DNA from: Perkinsus olseni
Taxonomy: Eukaryota; Perkinsozoa; Perkinsida
DNA length: 52,640 nucleotides
Assembly: GCA_013115125.1 (NCBI GenBank)
Contig: JABANN010000213.1
Span: forward strand, 1 to 52,640
Reading direction: 5' to 3'
Numbering within the stretch: the first letter of the stretch is position 1; each line of letters opens with the position of its first letter. Shown here in pieces: positions 22,821 to 33,237 of the stretch. The position numbers and the translations under genes were made by a program. A model generated the notes under the pieces. The model made no database searches. It had not been told where the DNA came from and saw only the letters and a list, made by a program, of their open reading frames with translations.

Positions 22821-23218
22821 CAAGGGCTCACCGTTGTCTTCTACTTACATGCGTTCTCCGGGTGGTGATACTACTGGATACCGGCTGCCTCTGATCGTAA
22901 TTAATGATCCCATTTATCATAACCACGTTCATGAACGGTACATTCTGTGAGTTGACTGAATAGTAGTAGTAGCATTCCTAGTAGAGAGGATGATATCCTT
23001 ATCATCGTAATTTGGAGTCGTAGTACTTGTTCTTAGTAGTGGTACTACTACTACTGGTGAATACCCTCTGGACGTGTATGCATGGCGTATCATATCCGTC
23101 AACAAAAGTGACGGCACCCATCATCATACGGATCTTGTGTTATCGAATGATGCTCAATCTAAGCGACCGCCTTCTTCTTGCAGTTCTGCCGGTAGGACTG
23201 TTCGCCGGTTCTGTCGGT

Positions 23219-26200
23219 ATGGCATCATGCCTAGGTCAGCCGCTCACTCATGTTGATATAGATGAGATTGATAGAATACAGCAAGAGGAGCAGAGTGCCG
23301 GGTAGGGTAGTACCAGCAGCAGCAGCATCCATAGCATCACCCCCTCCTCAGGCATTCTCATACAACAACAGGGCTCCTCCTTACCTCGAAGCAGCGGCAG
23401 ACTATTAACGCTTCTAGGCCGTGGGAACAGGTTGTGACTGATGATCAGGGCAGGAGAAGATTCCATGGAGCCTTTACTGGAGGCTTCAGTGCGGGGTACT
23501 GCATGCATCCCACTGTGGTTGGTTCATGATAGATAGAGAGTGATAGATACTATAACACAGTGGGGACCGAGGAGGGTTGGACGCCATCTACTTTTGTGAG
23601 TAGTAGACGTAGTAGGAAGAACGACAACAAACAGGATGAGGAGGAGGAGGGAGGCCATGATGATGGCATGAAACAACAACGTCATCAGAGGGTGATAACT
23701 TCGTACAGCCCTCCATGCTACGCTCGGTGCATTAGATATCCGACTTCATGGATGAGGAAGATTATAACGACGGTATCGGCGCGGACGACGTTGCTGCTGT
23801 TGGAGGGTCGTCGTCCAGTGGAGGGTTCGCTTGGAGGAGGGACTCGGGTGAAGTGGAAGTGAAGGAGCGGGTAGTGGTTAGTGTTCTATACAGCGGACCT
23901 GAGCATCGGTAACAGTTCTGCATCTCAGGTAGGCTTAGCCATAATGAGGAGTCAGGGTTGGAGGGAGGGGATGCTAGTTGGAGAAGTCTCCAAGCTTCGT
24001 CATCATCGACAATCACCAGATGCGGATATGAACAGTGAACCATCCCCTCCACAGGCCAACGACAGGAAACGCAAGTAATAATAATAGTACGATTAACGTA
24101 GGACTCGGTCATGTCGTCCACCACCATCAGAGTGTACACGGTATCCTCGTTACCGCCGCAACTTCGTGCAGCCAGGAGGGCTACTGGCAATACCACAGAC
24201 GACTACGATGATGATGGAAAGGAGGAGGAAGTAGAAGAAGAACAAGAGCATCGTAACATAGTGGCCGTCCATCGCTCCATTGATAGAATCCTACACAATC
24301 ATAAGGATGACATGCACGGTATAGGGTAGTAACGACAACAACACTGCCACTCATCAGGCCCCTTACTACAGGTATAGTGGAGCGCTGAGGGCAGGGAACA
24401 CTGCTGGAGGGCCTTCAACGACAGGGGCCAATGAGCTGTTGTCCTCGATTTTCGGCCCTGGTGGGGAGTCGGGGGGTACTAGACAACAACAGCAGCAGCA
24501 TGGCAGCAGCAATCGTCAACAGCAACAGCAGAAACGATCATCTTCTACGCAGGCTGTCGGTGCATTTGGAATAGGTAATAATAGGAAGTAACATGGTGGG
24601 TGTAATGATGATGAGGATGTACCGGTATAGGTGTATTCGACCAAGAAGAGGGAGGGGATGGTTATGATGTTGAAGTGTATAATGATTATGACATGAGCAT
24701 TCCTCCCACCAGAGGAGGTGACAGCACCATCCCTTCTTACTGCTCTACTGCTTTGTCAAAACTAGATACTCCCTACTCATCACGATACGCTACAACCGTC
24801 GTGGAGATTGACGACGACGATGATGATGAGGATAGTAGGCAGGGAAAGTCTGCGACCAAGCGAAGAGGCGATAACAGGAGGAAAGGTGCAGAGGTGGCGT
24901 AGGGGCAGCATTGTTGTAATCATGCGCGGTGTTACGAAGCTATATCCCAGGTTATTAACCTTATCGATGACGATGATGATGAGGATGACAGCAGATCGAA
25001 GAGGAGGCATGAGAGTAGCAGCAGAAGAGAGAAGCGTCATTCGACTAGCCAGCATGATGACACCCTGAATGGGATGTTCACCACTGTATGCTGATTGCCG
25101 CCGCGAACGCCTCGGTTACGGTGCTGTCGATCAATCAGGCCACGACTTCTGTCGGTTCATCATCTACAGCCGGTTCCTCTTCCTCCTTCTCTGAAGATGC
25201 TCTGATTCTTTCAAAACTCATCCCGGAGCCTCCACGAGTGCCTCGAGGCTTCAAGGAGCATCTCCATGTAATCCCACTACCGGGGCGTAGTGGGCTGACG
25301 TTTGTTCTAACAGGTATCGAGATACGTGTCAGGCGAGGATGTATTTAGAGATGCATCTCCCGAATACCAACGGCTCGTGGAATGGTTGGAGAAGGAAGGA
25401 AGCAGCAGCAGCAGCAGCAGTCAGAAGCCATCGGGCAGCAGCAGCATGACTATGACTGAGAGAACGGCCATTATATCTGGCAAGTCTGACAAGGATGATC
25501 GTAACAGAGTAGCTCCTGATGATGGAGGGGCGGCAGCGGCAAGATCCGCTCCTGATTTGGTAGGAAGGTATTATGACAGTAGCGGTATATTATGACAGTA
25601 TATGTCCGTCGGCTCAGGAGGGGAGGAAGACGGCGAAGGGAGGGGACCCCACAGGCAAGGCCCTCTGGTCCAATGTTAATGACGAGGTGAGATGTGTAGG
25701 GTGGGATCATCGTGACGACTGGTGAGAAGGTACGACGAGAGGCTTTGCTGGCAGCAGTGGGCGGTCGGACCATCAGAATGCACAAAGCAACCACCTCAAC
25801 AACAACATCATCACCTTCACTACACGATACCTCACCGAGTGCTCTGGAAGCGCTCAACAGCGATCCAGACAAACGTAGACGTTATGAAGTATTCTGCACT
25901 CAAATGGCCAGCGGGGCTCCGACGTTATCAGCACATGGTGAGGAGGGAGGCTTTCAAGGAGAGCAGCACTCCTGCCTTACAGGTAAAGTTGACTTCAAAG
26001 AGCTCAAAGAGTTCACTAAGATATACGAGACTAGTCGCCGAGAATCAGAGGGTGATACTGCCGATGCAGTCCATGAGGGGGCAGAGGAGAAGAAGAAGAA
26101 GAAGAAGAGGCCTTCTGCTGCTGAGGTTGCTGACGCTTTAAGGAAGTTGCAACCATCTCGAGTCGAGTGCAACTGGAAGGCTGAACCTCTAGTTTGTAAT

Positions 26201-26593
26201 ATGCCTCCTGATGGTGATGAGTAATACCACCGCTGATGATGTTCAGGTAAACGATTCGGGTGTCCGGACCCTTGGAGGCACAAGAAGTTCTACGATGATT
26301 CCGATATTCTGGGGCGTGGGAAGAAGTCTCGATGGGCAGGAGGCGATCGTCGTTCCCGTCGTAATAACCGGGATACAACGACACGTTCCCTAGTGTCCCC
26401 GGGTAAGAATCTACTTCGTCACCATCATGCCAGCTGCTGGTCCTCAGGCCTGTCACAGTCGGACTCAAAGTCGGTGGAACGATCGGTGGAGTCACCTCAG
26501 GCTCGAGCCGACATCCCTCCTGACCTCCCTCTACCGACGATGGCCTCTAAGAGGCCTCCCGATGATTTATTTGCAGATATCTTCGGCGGTTGA
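23219..26593 (+). CDS. GPATCH1: G-patch domain protein GPATCH1/TGH
   Basis: Homologue of GPATCH1 (plant TOUGH), an RNA-helicase-associated G-patch protein found in catalytic spliceosomes. The N-terminal family block is present: [18 protein letters not shown] (near 23450), then [15 protein letters not shown] after an intron. The G-patch is weak: [19 protein letters not shown] near 23933 against the usual LRKMGWKEGQGVG. Later pieces are the PLPGRS...[12 protein letters not shown] segment, whose 43-nt intron (at about 25290-25332) restores the family's LPGKSVFD..SPE element. Then come [31 protein letters not shown] and the C-terminal [14 protein letters not shown], all in family order. Spacers are rich in Asp, Ser and Arg. 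The ATG at 23219 is the best start; a 51-nt-class intron joins it to the RRFHGAF exon. An extra 5' exon is possible. Confidence 0.88.
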
Positions 26594-26845
26594 TATCTCC
26601 GGTGTTTCATATTCCCCATGAATCGTTGAGTTCGAACAGTAGCGTTAACCGCTCCGCTACGCCATATAGCTCTCATCCTCGCACCAATCATATTCCCAAC
26701 TTCGTGAGGGACCAAGTACCATCGCACTAGAATCGGGAGATTGCCTACAGTTGATCTGCAACGATCGAGCGTTGGGCTCAACGGTCGACACTTGCGGGAG
26801 ACTAAAGCTCAACAGGCGACTTTTAGGAAAGGCATTGAAGAGTCA
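26594..26845. other. Convergent intergenic gap with tRNA-like remnant
   Basis: Gap between the 3' ends of GPATCH1 (plus) and the coiled-coil gene (minus). On the minus strand about 26628-26662 there is a six-bp hairpin GTAGCG/CGCTAC around a loop reading GAGCGGTTAA, very like a tRNA D-arm with its A box. It is followed directly by TGTTCGAACTC, one mismatch from a B box. The two boxes are too close for a tRNA, and no anticodon arm fits. Confidence 0.4.
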
Positions 26846-27680
26846 TCATTTGATCTTCTCGCGGGTTGAAGACAACATTCTTCGTAGATTCTCGTTTTCA
26901 CGTCGGAGGTCCTCCACCGACTTCGCGACGGATCCCTCTTGTGTTGCCTTGACGCGACCAGTGATCGATTCACTTTCATCACTATGAATTGGTCGATGAT
27001 AATTTTTGATGTTCACATACCTAAGGTATTATCCTCCCATACAGCTACTCCTTCATGCTCTCACCTCTCCTCAAGCTTCTTTAGTCGTTGATGTATGATT
27101 CCATAATCACCTGTTAGACCCGCGAGTTGGGAACCAAGATCCCAGCTCGTGTCCTCCAGGTTCCTCGTTCGAGATTCAGGTTCACAGTCACTGACGACAC
27201 TGGGTGGTTCATCGGACATCATCGTAGAATTCGCCTCGTCGTCTCTCCCGTCGGTACAGTGCCGCTGTGATGCTACCAGTTTATCGATCTGTCGCAGCTC
27301 TTGCTTGAGACCTATGCTACTAATGTTGAAATCACCGATGCGAGATAGTCCGTGGTACCAGTAAGCTCATCCTCTGACGGAGTACTGGTCGGGAGTTGTA
27401 CCCCATCGAGGGATGGCCCTCCTTGTGGTTGGCCGATCGTCTCGAAAGTACTGCGTATGAGTGGGATACCTCGTTGAAGGGCGGTAGTGAATCATGTCCA
27501 CTGGCGCCACTATTCGTAGTAGACAGCAGCAGCAGGTGCCGACTGCCTCCGGACTATCACTACAACCTTCTAAGGCCTACCACGCCTCTCCCTCATCTCT
27601 TTATATTTGGATAACTCCTCGAGTAGTTCGGTAAGGTTTTCATTCCTTCGATGTCGCTCTTCGTCGAAGGTGTTGGACAT
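26846..27680 (-). CDS. Coiled-coil protein, unrecognised
   Basis: A small helical protein not matching a family I know. From ATG 27680 the first exon reads FDEERHRRNENLTELLEELS and ends KYKEMRERRG. A middle exon gives TFETIGQPQGGPSLDGVQLP, a flexible linker. A 47-nt intron joins ELTG to LKQELRQIDKLVASQRHC. Next are GSQLAGLTGDYGIIHQRLKK, then, after an intron or two, SVEDLRRENENLRRMLSST and a stop at 26846. Heptad-like spacing of Leu and charged residues in three segments indicates a parallel coiled coil. The stretch upstream to 28.0 kb may hold a further 5' exon. Confidence 0.6.
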
Positions 27681-28372
27681 AGTCTGCTTACAACACAATA
27701 TGATGATGAAGCCTGCTTTCCAATACGTAACGATCGTTCGTGACAGCAGATCACTCCTCATTGATGGTTCGTCCAACTATACAGTGACTTATCATGACTA
27801 CATGTTGGAATGATAATCATCATGGTCGTCGTCGTTGTCCTCGATACTAGACTGGATCTCGGTAGCATTTCCTGTATGTAACACCCTGTGTGGAGAGAGG
27901 AGGGTATAGAGAATAGCCTGGAAAGCACGTAGTACAGTGATACCTGGCAGCAGCCATCACTGCAGAAGGATGCTCCTGCCGTCGACTGTCGATTACCGAT
28001 CAATGCAAGTTTGACATCCTACGGGGCATTCTATTATCATATGATCTGCTACGTACCTATCTAGCGAGTCACATCGATTCGACTAGTAGCGGTAATACAT
28101 CCTGAAATAGTTGTCGTAGCCTCTCTGTGTCTTGGGCATACAGAAGCCGCTATTTGTTCTGCCTATTGTATAATCCAGTACGACGAAATCGCGAGTATTG
28201 AAGCATGATAGACATGTTGTGTCGTATCTAACAAAAGTGTTGCGCTATTGGAGAAGGGAGGGTGTCTTAGTAAAGACTTAGTAAAGCAAGATCGACATCC
28301 GGTATCACAAGGCTGACAAGTCTCGTCGACAGTACCATAGGTTGATTCTATTTGGCAATTGAATCTGACAAG
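27681..28372. other. Unassigned stretch between two minus-strand genes
   Basis: About 690 nt. A minus-strand frame at 27758-28003 (IGNRQSTAGASFCSDGCCQ at its start) is open, but the codons after it look intronic and no motif is recognisable. It may be a 5' exon or UTR of the coiled-coil gene, or the 3' UTR of the cysteine-rich gene. Confidence 0.4.
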
Positions 28373-28950
28373 TTATCGCCACACAAGAGTGATAGCTGCG
28401 TTGACTTCCCACATGCAAATCTTCCTGAAATCATGGATGTAGTTCTCACTGCAAGCATCACACTCGTACCTGTGATGATGACGTTGAAGATTGTCGTTCT
28501 TCTGTTCTTGAACTCTTACTGTTCTTCCCCATGGCATTTGTTACAGTTCAATGGGCATGCATGGCAATCGTAGCCCATACGATAGTTGCCATTCGGGCAA
28601 TCCTCAGGGTTCAAACAGCGATCACACCACAACTCGTGCCCTTCCTGACATTATCAATACACTCGTCACAGAGGATGATGGTATGATGATAATATAACAA
28701 CCACCACCACCTCACAGTTGTGTGTCCTCCAAGCCCTATCATGATCTTGAAGATGGCATCCTTGATTGATGGAGGCAGCGGTCCCTGGGCGGTGCTGTCC
28801 AGGATTGGTAGTGGAAGTTTGTATGTCGCATTGGACCCTATTCAACGATGGTGTATATGTGGCAATAGTGAATATATTATAAGTATCATCATAATCCATT
28901 ATGATGATGATTGGCAGTAGTAGGATGGTGAGGAAAATATCCCGAGCCAT
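28373..28950 (-). CDS. Secreted cysteine-rich protein
   Basis: A small protein of ~155 residues after splicing. The start, ATG 28950, is followed by a signal-peptide-like run MARDIFLTILLLPIIIIM. The mature part has about 13 cysteines in pairs: CEEGHELWCDRCLNPEDC, YRMGYDCHACPLNCNKC and YECDACSENYIHDFRKIC. The paired CxxC / CPxxC pattern resembles furin-like or other extracellular Cys-rich repeats. Two introns support the model: a 66-nt one joining HNC-E to EGHELWC (28637-28702) and a ~49-nt one joining GEEQ to YECDAC. Both are needed to keep one frame through all the cysteines. The protein ends NAAITLVWR. No neighbour suggests its job; adhesion or parasite surface roles would be guesses. Confidence 0.65.
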
Positions 28951-30324
28951 TCTCGACTGGACACTGATTCATGCCACCGTGGTCATAGTGATCGTAACAT
29001 CATTCTAACTTGAACTCAACAACAGTTGTTGAACAACTCCCGTTCGGCCGGAAGGGTCTCAGTGAACTAACTAACAACAGCACTAGAATTTTAAATAAAA
29101 GTTCGTATCTCGGCGCGCTCGAACGCAGCTGCTTGAATGCAGGTATGGAGCGACAAAGGCAGAAAAGGAACACAATAGTGATGTGGACTCCCCAACCAAT
29201 GGCCTTGAGTAACGAGCAAGACGTTGCGTCTGTAGCAGCCTATGCATCCCTCAAGGGGAAGCAGTGGACGTGTACTACATAACCTAGGACCAAAAGCACA
29301 AAAAGGAAGGGAGAGATGATTGAGCTCCCTTGATGTTGAGAGGGGATCGATGGGCCTACCCGCATGATGAGAAGAAGGCTAGCCTGATTGGCTGGTGAAC
29401 ACACTGAATGACGGAAATGAATGGGCGCCTGTGGCAACGTGTGTATGGTGATGACCAACAGTGACACAGGTACAGCACTCTACACGAGAGGGCCATGCTC
29501 ACTGGGAATGAGGGGCGTTACGGGTCCCACCTTGAACTTGAGTGACAAGCTTCAAACGATGCAGAGACTGGCAACAGTATTGGTATATTGAGACACGAGG
29601 AATCCACGTGACTTTTCTAAGACTAAAAGAAAAGACAGGCGGTGCATCATCTTTGACATGATCTGAGGTGACAAAAGCCGGCAGGGTTGCGGTGGAAGCT
29701 CAACCGTCGATAGAGGAGGCATCTGTGATGTCGTTACCACCAGCCACAATGACCAGCAGTATGATAGGGTTCATGTGACCTTGAAAGAAGTGGCATCATT
29801 GCGAAGTTAGAAGGATTGAAGGCGACCCAAGACTGAGAGTGGGGAAGGGCTAGCTCCCCACCATTACTACTACGACCAAAAATGACAATCTACGGTGATA
29901 TTATTGGTACTTGAAGGACGCAACTCCCTTGAAAAGGAGGGATAATAGTACACAAAAAAGTAACGCATAGTTGTAAGGATTGTTAGTTTAAACTATCAGT
30001 CTGCAGCCAACAGCATGGCTACAGTAGTTATGATAATAGTAGATGATTGAACTTGGACGGCGGCGGCGGCGGTTGGATAATACCATGACCAGAGCCTCAA
30101 GACCCACAACGTTGAAAGAATACACCAGATAATATTTGAGAGTTGCACCAATGACGAGGATGTGGTATTGTGATGGTGGCAGAGCCTTGACGATGATACA
30201 CTCTCTAACCTGGACTATCTTATCACCATCAGCCCCATGATGTAGTTATTATGATGATACTAGATGTTGTTATCAGCGTATTGTGTATTCATCATCATCA
30301 TCCTCATCACTGTAGGTGATCGTG
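28951..30324. other. 1.4-kb gene-poor stretch
   Basis: No recognisable protein on either strand. A plus-strand frame at 29010-29282 is open for 90 codons but shows no motif or splice support. The segment repeats short runs such as cttga, ttgaag and ttgaga, and has several C-box-like motifs (ATGATGA at 29364-29370, TGATGA at 29449-29454) with CTGA nearby (29384-29387, 29404-29407). Non-coding RNA or a long 3' UTR of the RNA-binding gene are both possible. Confidence 0.4.
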
Positions 30325-32934
30325 TTATTCCTGGCAACTTCTACTGAGTACCACGAACCTAGAGATACCATAACAATGGTCATCATCACGAAAAAGAGCT
30401 ATAACACTCCTATTACCAGCAACTGGTGGTGATGAGGTCCTCGACGTACGGGGTCGTTTAGGCGAATGACCATACAGCTGCTGGGGTTGGGGGTACTCCT
30501 GCTGGTCCCTTCTCCTCGCTGGGCTACCATCGGCGGTATAACGATAAGCCTCTCTCGAAGGTGCTGATGATGATGACGCCCTCCGTGGAGATCGTCTTGG
30601 TGTTATGATAGCTCTCCCATGTGATGAGGGCTGCTGCTGATGATGATGAGCATAGAGTGGGGTATATTGGGTTGGTGATGGGGATGACAGGGATGACGAT
30701 GATGGTGATACTTGCTCCTGCCTCTGCCATCGGTGCTCTCTATCATCCCTATACTCACTGCTGCTGCTGCTGCTTCCCATTATACGTGGTAGTGATACGC
30801 CACTAGTAGCAGCAGCATCCCTTCGTTGTGGTTGAGGTGTTGGAGGTTGATAGTAACTACCAAATGACAGGCATTCTCTGCACTACCAGACAATCGGTGG
30901 GTCGTACCTCCCATACCCTCCCCCTCCTGTTGGTTGTTGTTGCTGTTGAGTGGTGTCCAACGGTGGGGCTGAGCTACCGCCATATCCTGATGCTTGGGCG
31001 GGCTTCTGTATAATACCAGTATATGATGATGTTAATCCAGCATCATTCATGTATCCCGACCCTTCCCGTGTTGTTGTTGTTGTTGTTGATGATAGTGGCA
31101 TTGAATAAGCAACACCACCACCACCCGAAGTAGGAGGAGGATGGGGTCCTCCTCCCCATTGTCCAGTACTATCAAGCTGGCGAGAGCCCCTATAGGGGGG
31201 TTGATACTGTGAGGGTAAGGCTTGTTGGTAAGGCTGTATATTATCATTGGGATTAGTAACAGCGGTGTTATTAGAAGGAACTTCGTTAACATATCCTGTA
31301 GGTGGTGGTGGCGGAGGAGGAGGTGGGGGAGTTGTGGTATTGTCATTGCTATTATTGTATTGTGCTACTTCTTGTGAGTAGGGAGCATCCCCCTGCAGTG
31401 TAAGCATGGGTTGTTGTGCCCCTGCAGGACCAGCAGCAGTGATGCCTCTCCTTCTACGAGATTCCTCAACCTTCGCTACATGCCTTGCTATTGCCCTCTC
31501 CGTATACCTATCATCATCATACCAACGTAATACTACTACTACTGCTAGACCCTCTTCTCACATTGACTTCTCCTCATCATTAAGTCCGAACTGTGCTGCT
31601 GCTGCTGGTGGTGGTGCCCCTCCGGACGACTGAGAAGCACTGGATGGCCCATGAGCACCCTCTTTAGACACTCTGTACCTAGGAGTAGCATCATCATAAT
31701 AATAACGACAATACAACTGCTACTTGCAATCTATCATCCTCCCTCTAACAATAAGTTGTTGATAGTAAACAGGTTTCTTCACCACACCACTTGATAACGT
31801 GTGAGTTGCTGCCTTGGTCTCTTGCTGCTGCTCTTCTTCTTCTTGTTGTTTCTCATATGCCCCTTTATTCATCATCTCACTGAGGAGCCTCTGTGCTCCC
31901 TCCGGACAGGAGAATTGGACAAAGCCAAAACCTTTAGAATGACCTGTCTCTCGATCCATAACCTAAAAAGGAGGAAAGCTGTTGTCACAACTGCCGTTGT
32001 TATCATTGCTGTGCCGGTAGCCTTACTAGTTGTAGTAGATTTATAAGGCCCCATTGACTTAGGAAGTCCCCCAGCATTTCAACAGTCTCTGTATTCTGGA
32101 AGCCAGCAACGAATACTCTACAGGGATCCGTAGCCCCTTCGGGTAGTGGTGGTAATGGTTCCTGAAGTTGTAAAGGAAGGGCCAATGAAGTGGTGGTGAT
32201 GAGGGCCGTGACATGATACATACTGCATCAACATCTCCTTGTATATCGTCCACACCAGGTTTGGTCTTTGCATACCCCACCCTTAACCGTTCCAATCCTG
32301 CTTCACGACGTCCTCTAAGATGATGATGGAGATGTGTGGTATCACAGTAGTGATCATACTGTATTATTACTTGACATCCAATACAGCTGCATCAGCACTA
32401 GAACCATTGAGGTACTGTATAAAGCCATAGTTGAGTACACGTTGTTGGTTACGGGGAGAGGTGGAGGATGGTGGTGCTTGTTGTTGTTGTTGTGGTCTGT
32501 TGTTGTTATTGTTAACCCCTCTCCCGGTAGCTATGTTAACTTTAGTGATGTCACCATATCTCGAGAAGAAGCCTATCAGAGCATCCTCCTTCCTCATGTG
32601 TTGTGGCAAATTACCAACGTATCTGATGAGGGGGGATGAGCATGATGCTACTACTGCTATTGATAGCACCCTAAAACCCTTACATTCGTGTTAAACGGAG
32701 GCCTATCGGGCTTGGACCAGTGGACACACCTTCTCTGGGGAGCATGGCTAAAGCAGTAACAAGAGGGTATCATCACGTAGGAGGTAGTATAGATATGACA
32801 AGGATGCGACTATTACGGGTAGTAGGGGTATACTGCCTGATGGGGTATTGATCCTGCTGCCCTCTTCTTCGTCTCCTCTTTACATTCTGATCCATTGAGG
32901 GGGTGTTAGCATCACTGTTAGGGGGAGACGACAT
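30325..32934 (-). CDS. Two-RRM RNA-binding protein with P/Q-rich tail
   Basis: Starts at ATG 32934 with a basic patch, VKRRRRRGQQDQYPIRQYTP. RRM1 (about 32640-32240) has the RNP2 motif IRYVGNLP and RNP1-like NYGFIQYLNG. A 55-60 nt intron splits off its last strand, GLERLRVGYAKTKPG. A 62-nt intron leads to RRM2: CRVFVAGFQNTETVEML (RNP2 VFVAGF), then a 64-nt intron, then MDRETGHSKGFGFVQFSCPE (RNP1 KGFGFVQF). The domain ends LIVRGRMIDCK. The tail (31.6-30.3 kb) is rich in Pro, Gln, Ser and Arg, including a Pro run and RRASSSSAPSREAYRY, as in hnRNP or ELAV-type regulators. RRM1 holds a Gln/Asn/Pro insertion in a loop. Specific ortholog not identified. Confidence 0.82.
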
Positions 32935-33066
32935 GGTGATAATTTAACCAAAACTACACCACATGATGGTGTTAACTGTATTGAATAACAAAACACAGGG
33001 GAGGAATAAGTCGAAAAGGATGATGATCATTAAGAATAATAGTCCGTGGATAGTCTGCTGCTGCTG

Positions 33067-33100
<34 letters not shown>

Positions 33101-33237
33101 CACTTATGGTCATTACTCGACTTGCCCGATTAGTAAATGGATGCTGATTATTATGGTATTCGGAACAATGTAAAGGAGGACAGAGGCATAAACAGTACTG
33201 GCAGTACGCAAGGAACTGCTGAGTCGTCCACAGCGGG
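32935..33237. repeat. Intergenic gap with (TAG)11 repeat
   Basis: The 303-nt gap between the P5A ATPase 3' end and the RNA-binding gene 5' end, both minus strand. It contains an 11-unit perfect GTA/TAG microsatellite at 33067-33100 and several TGATGATG runs. No gene is seen. Confidence 0.7.

Noticed and set aside
25285-25340. BRCT-like LTFVLTG segment and a 19-nt mini-intron
   Set aside because: A 43-nt intron beginning GTGGGC makes that segment non-coding and restores the GPATCH1 family element.
33067-33100. CRISPR-like or satellite array
   Set aside because: It is a plain triplet microsatellite without spacers; the genome is eukaryotic.
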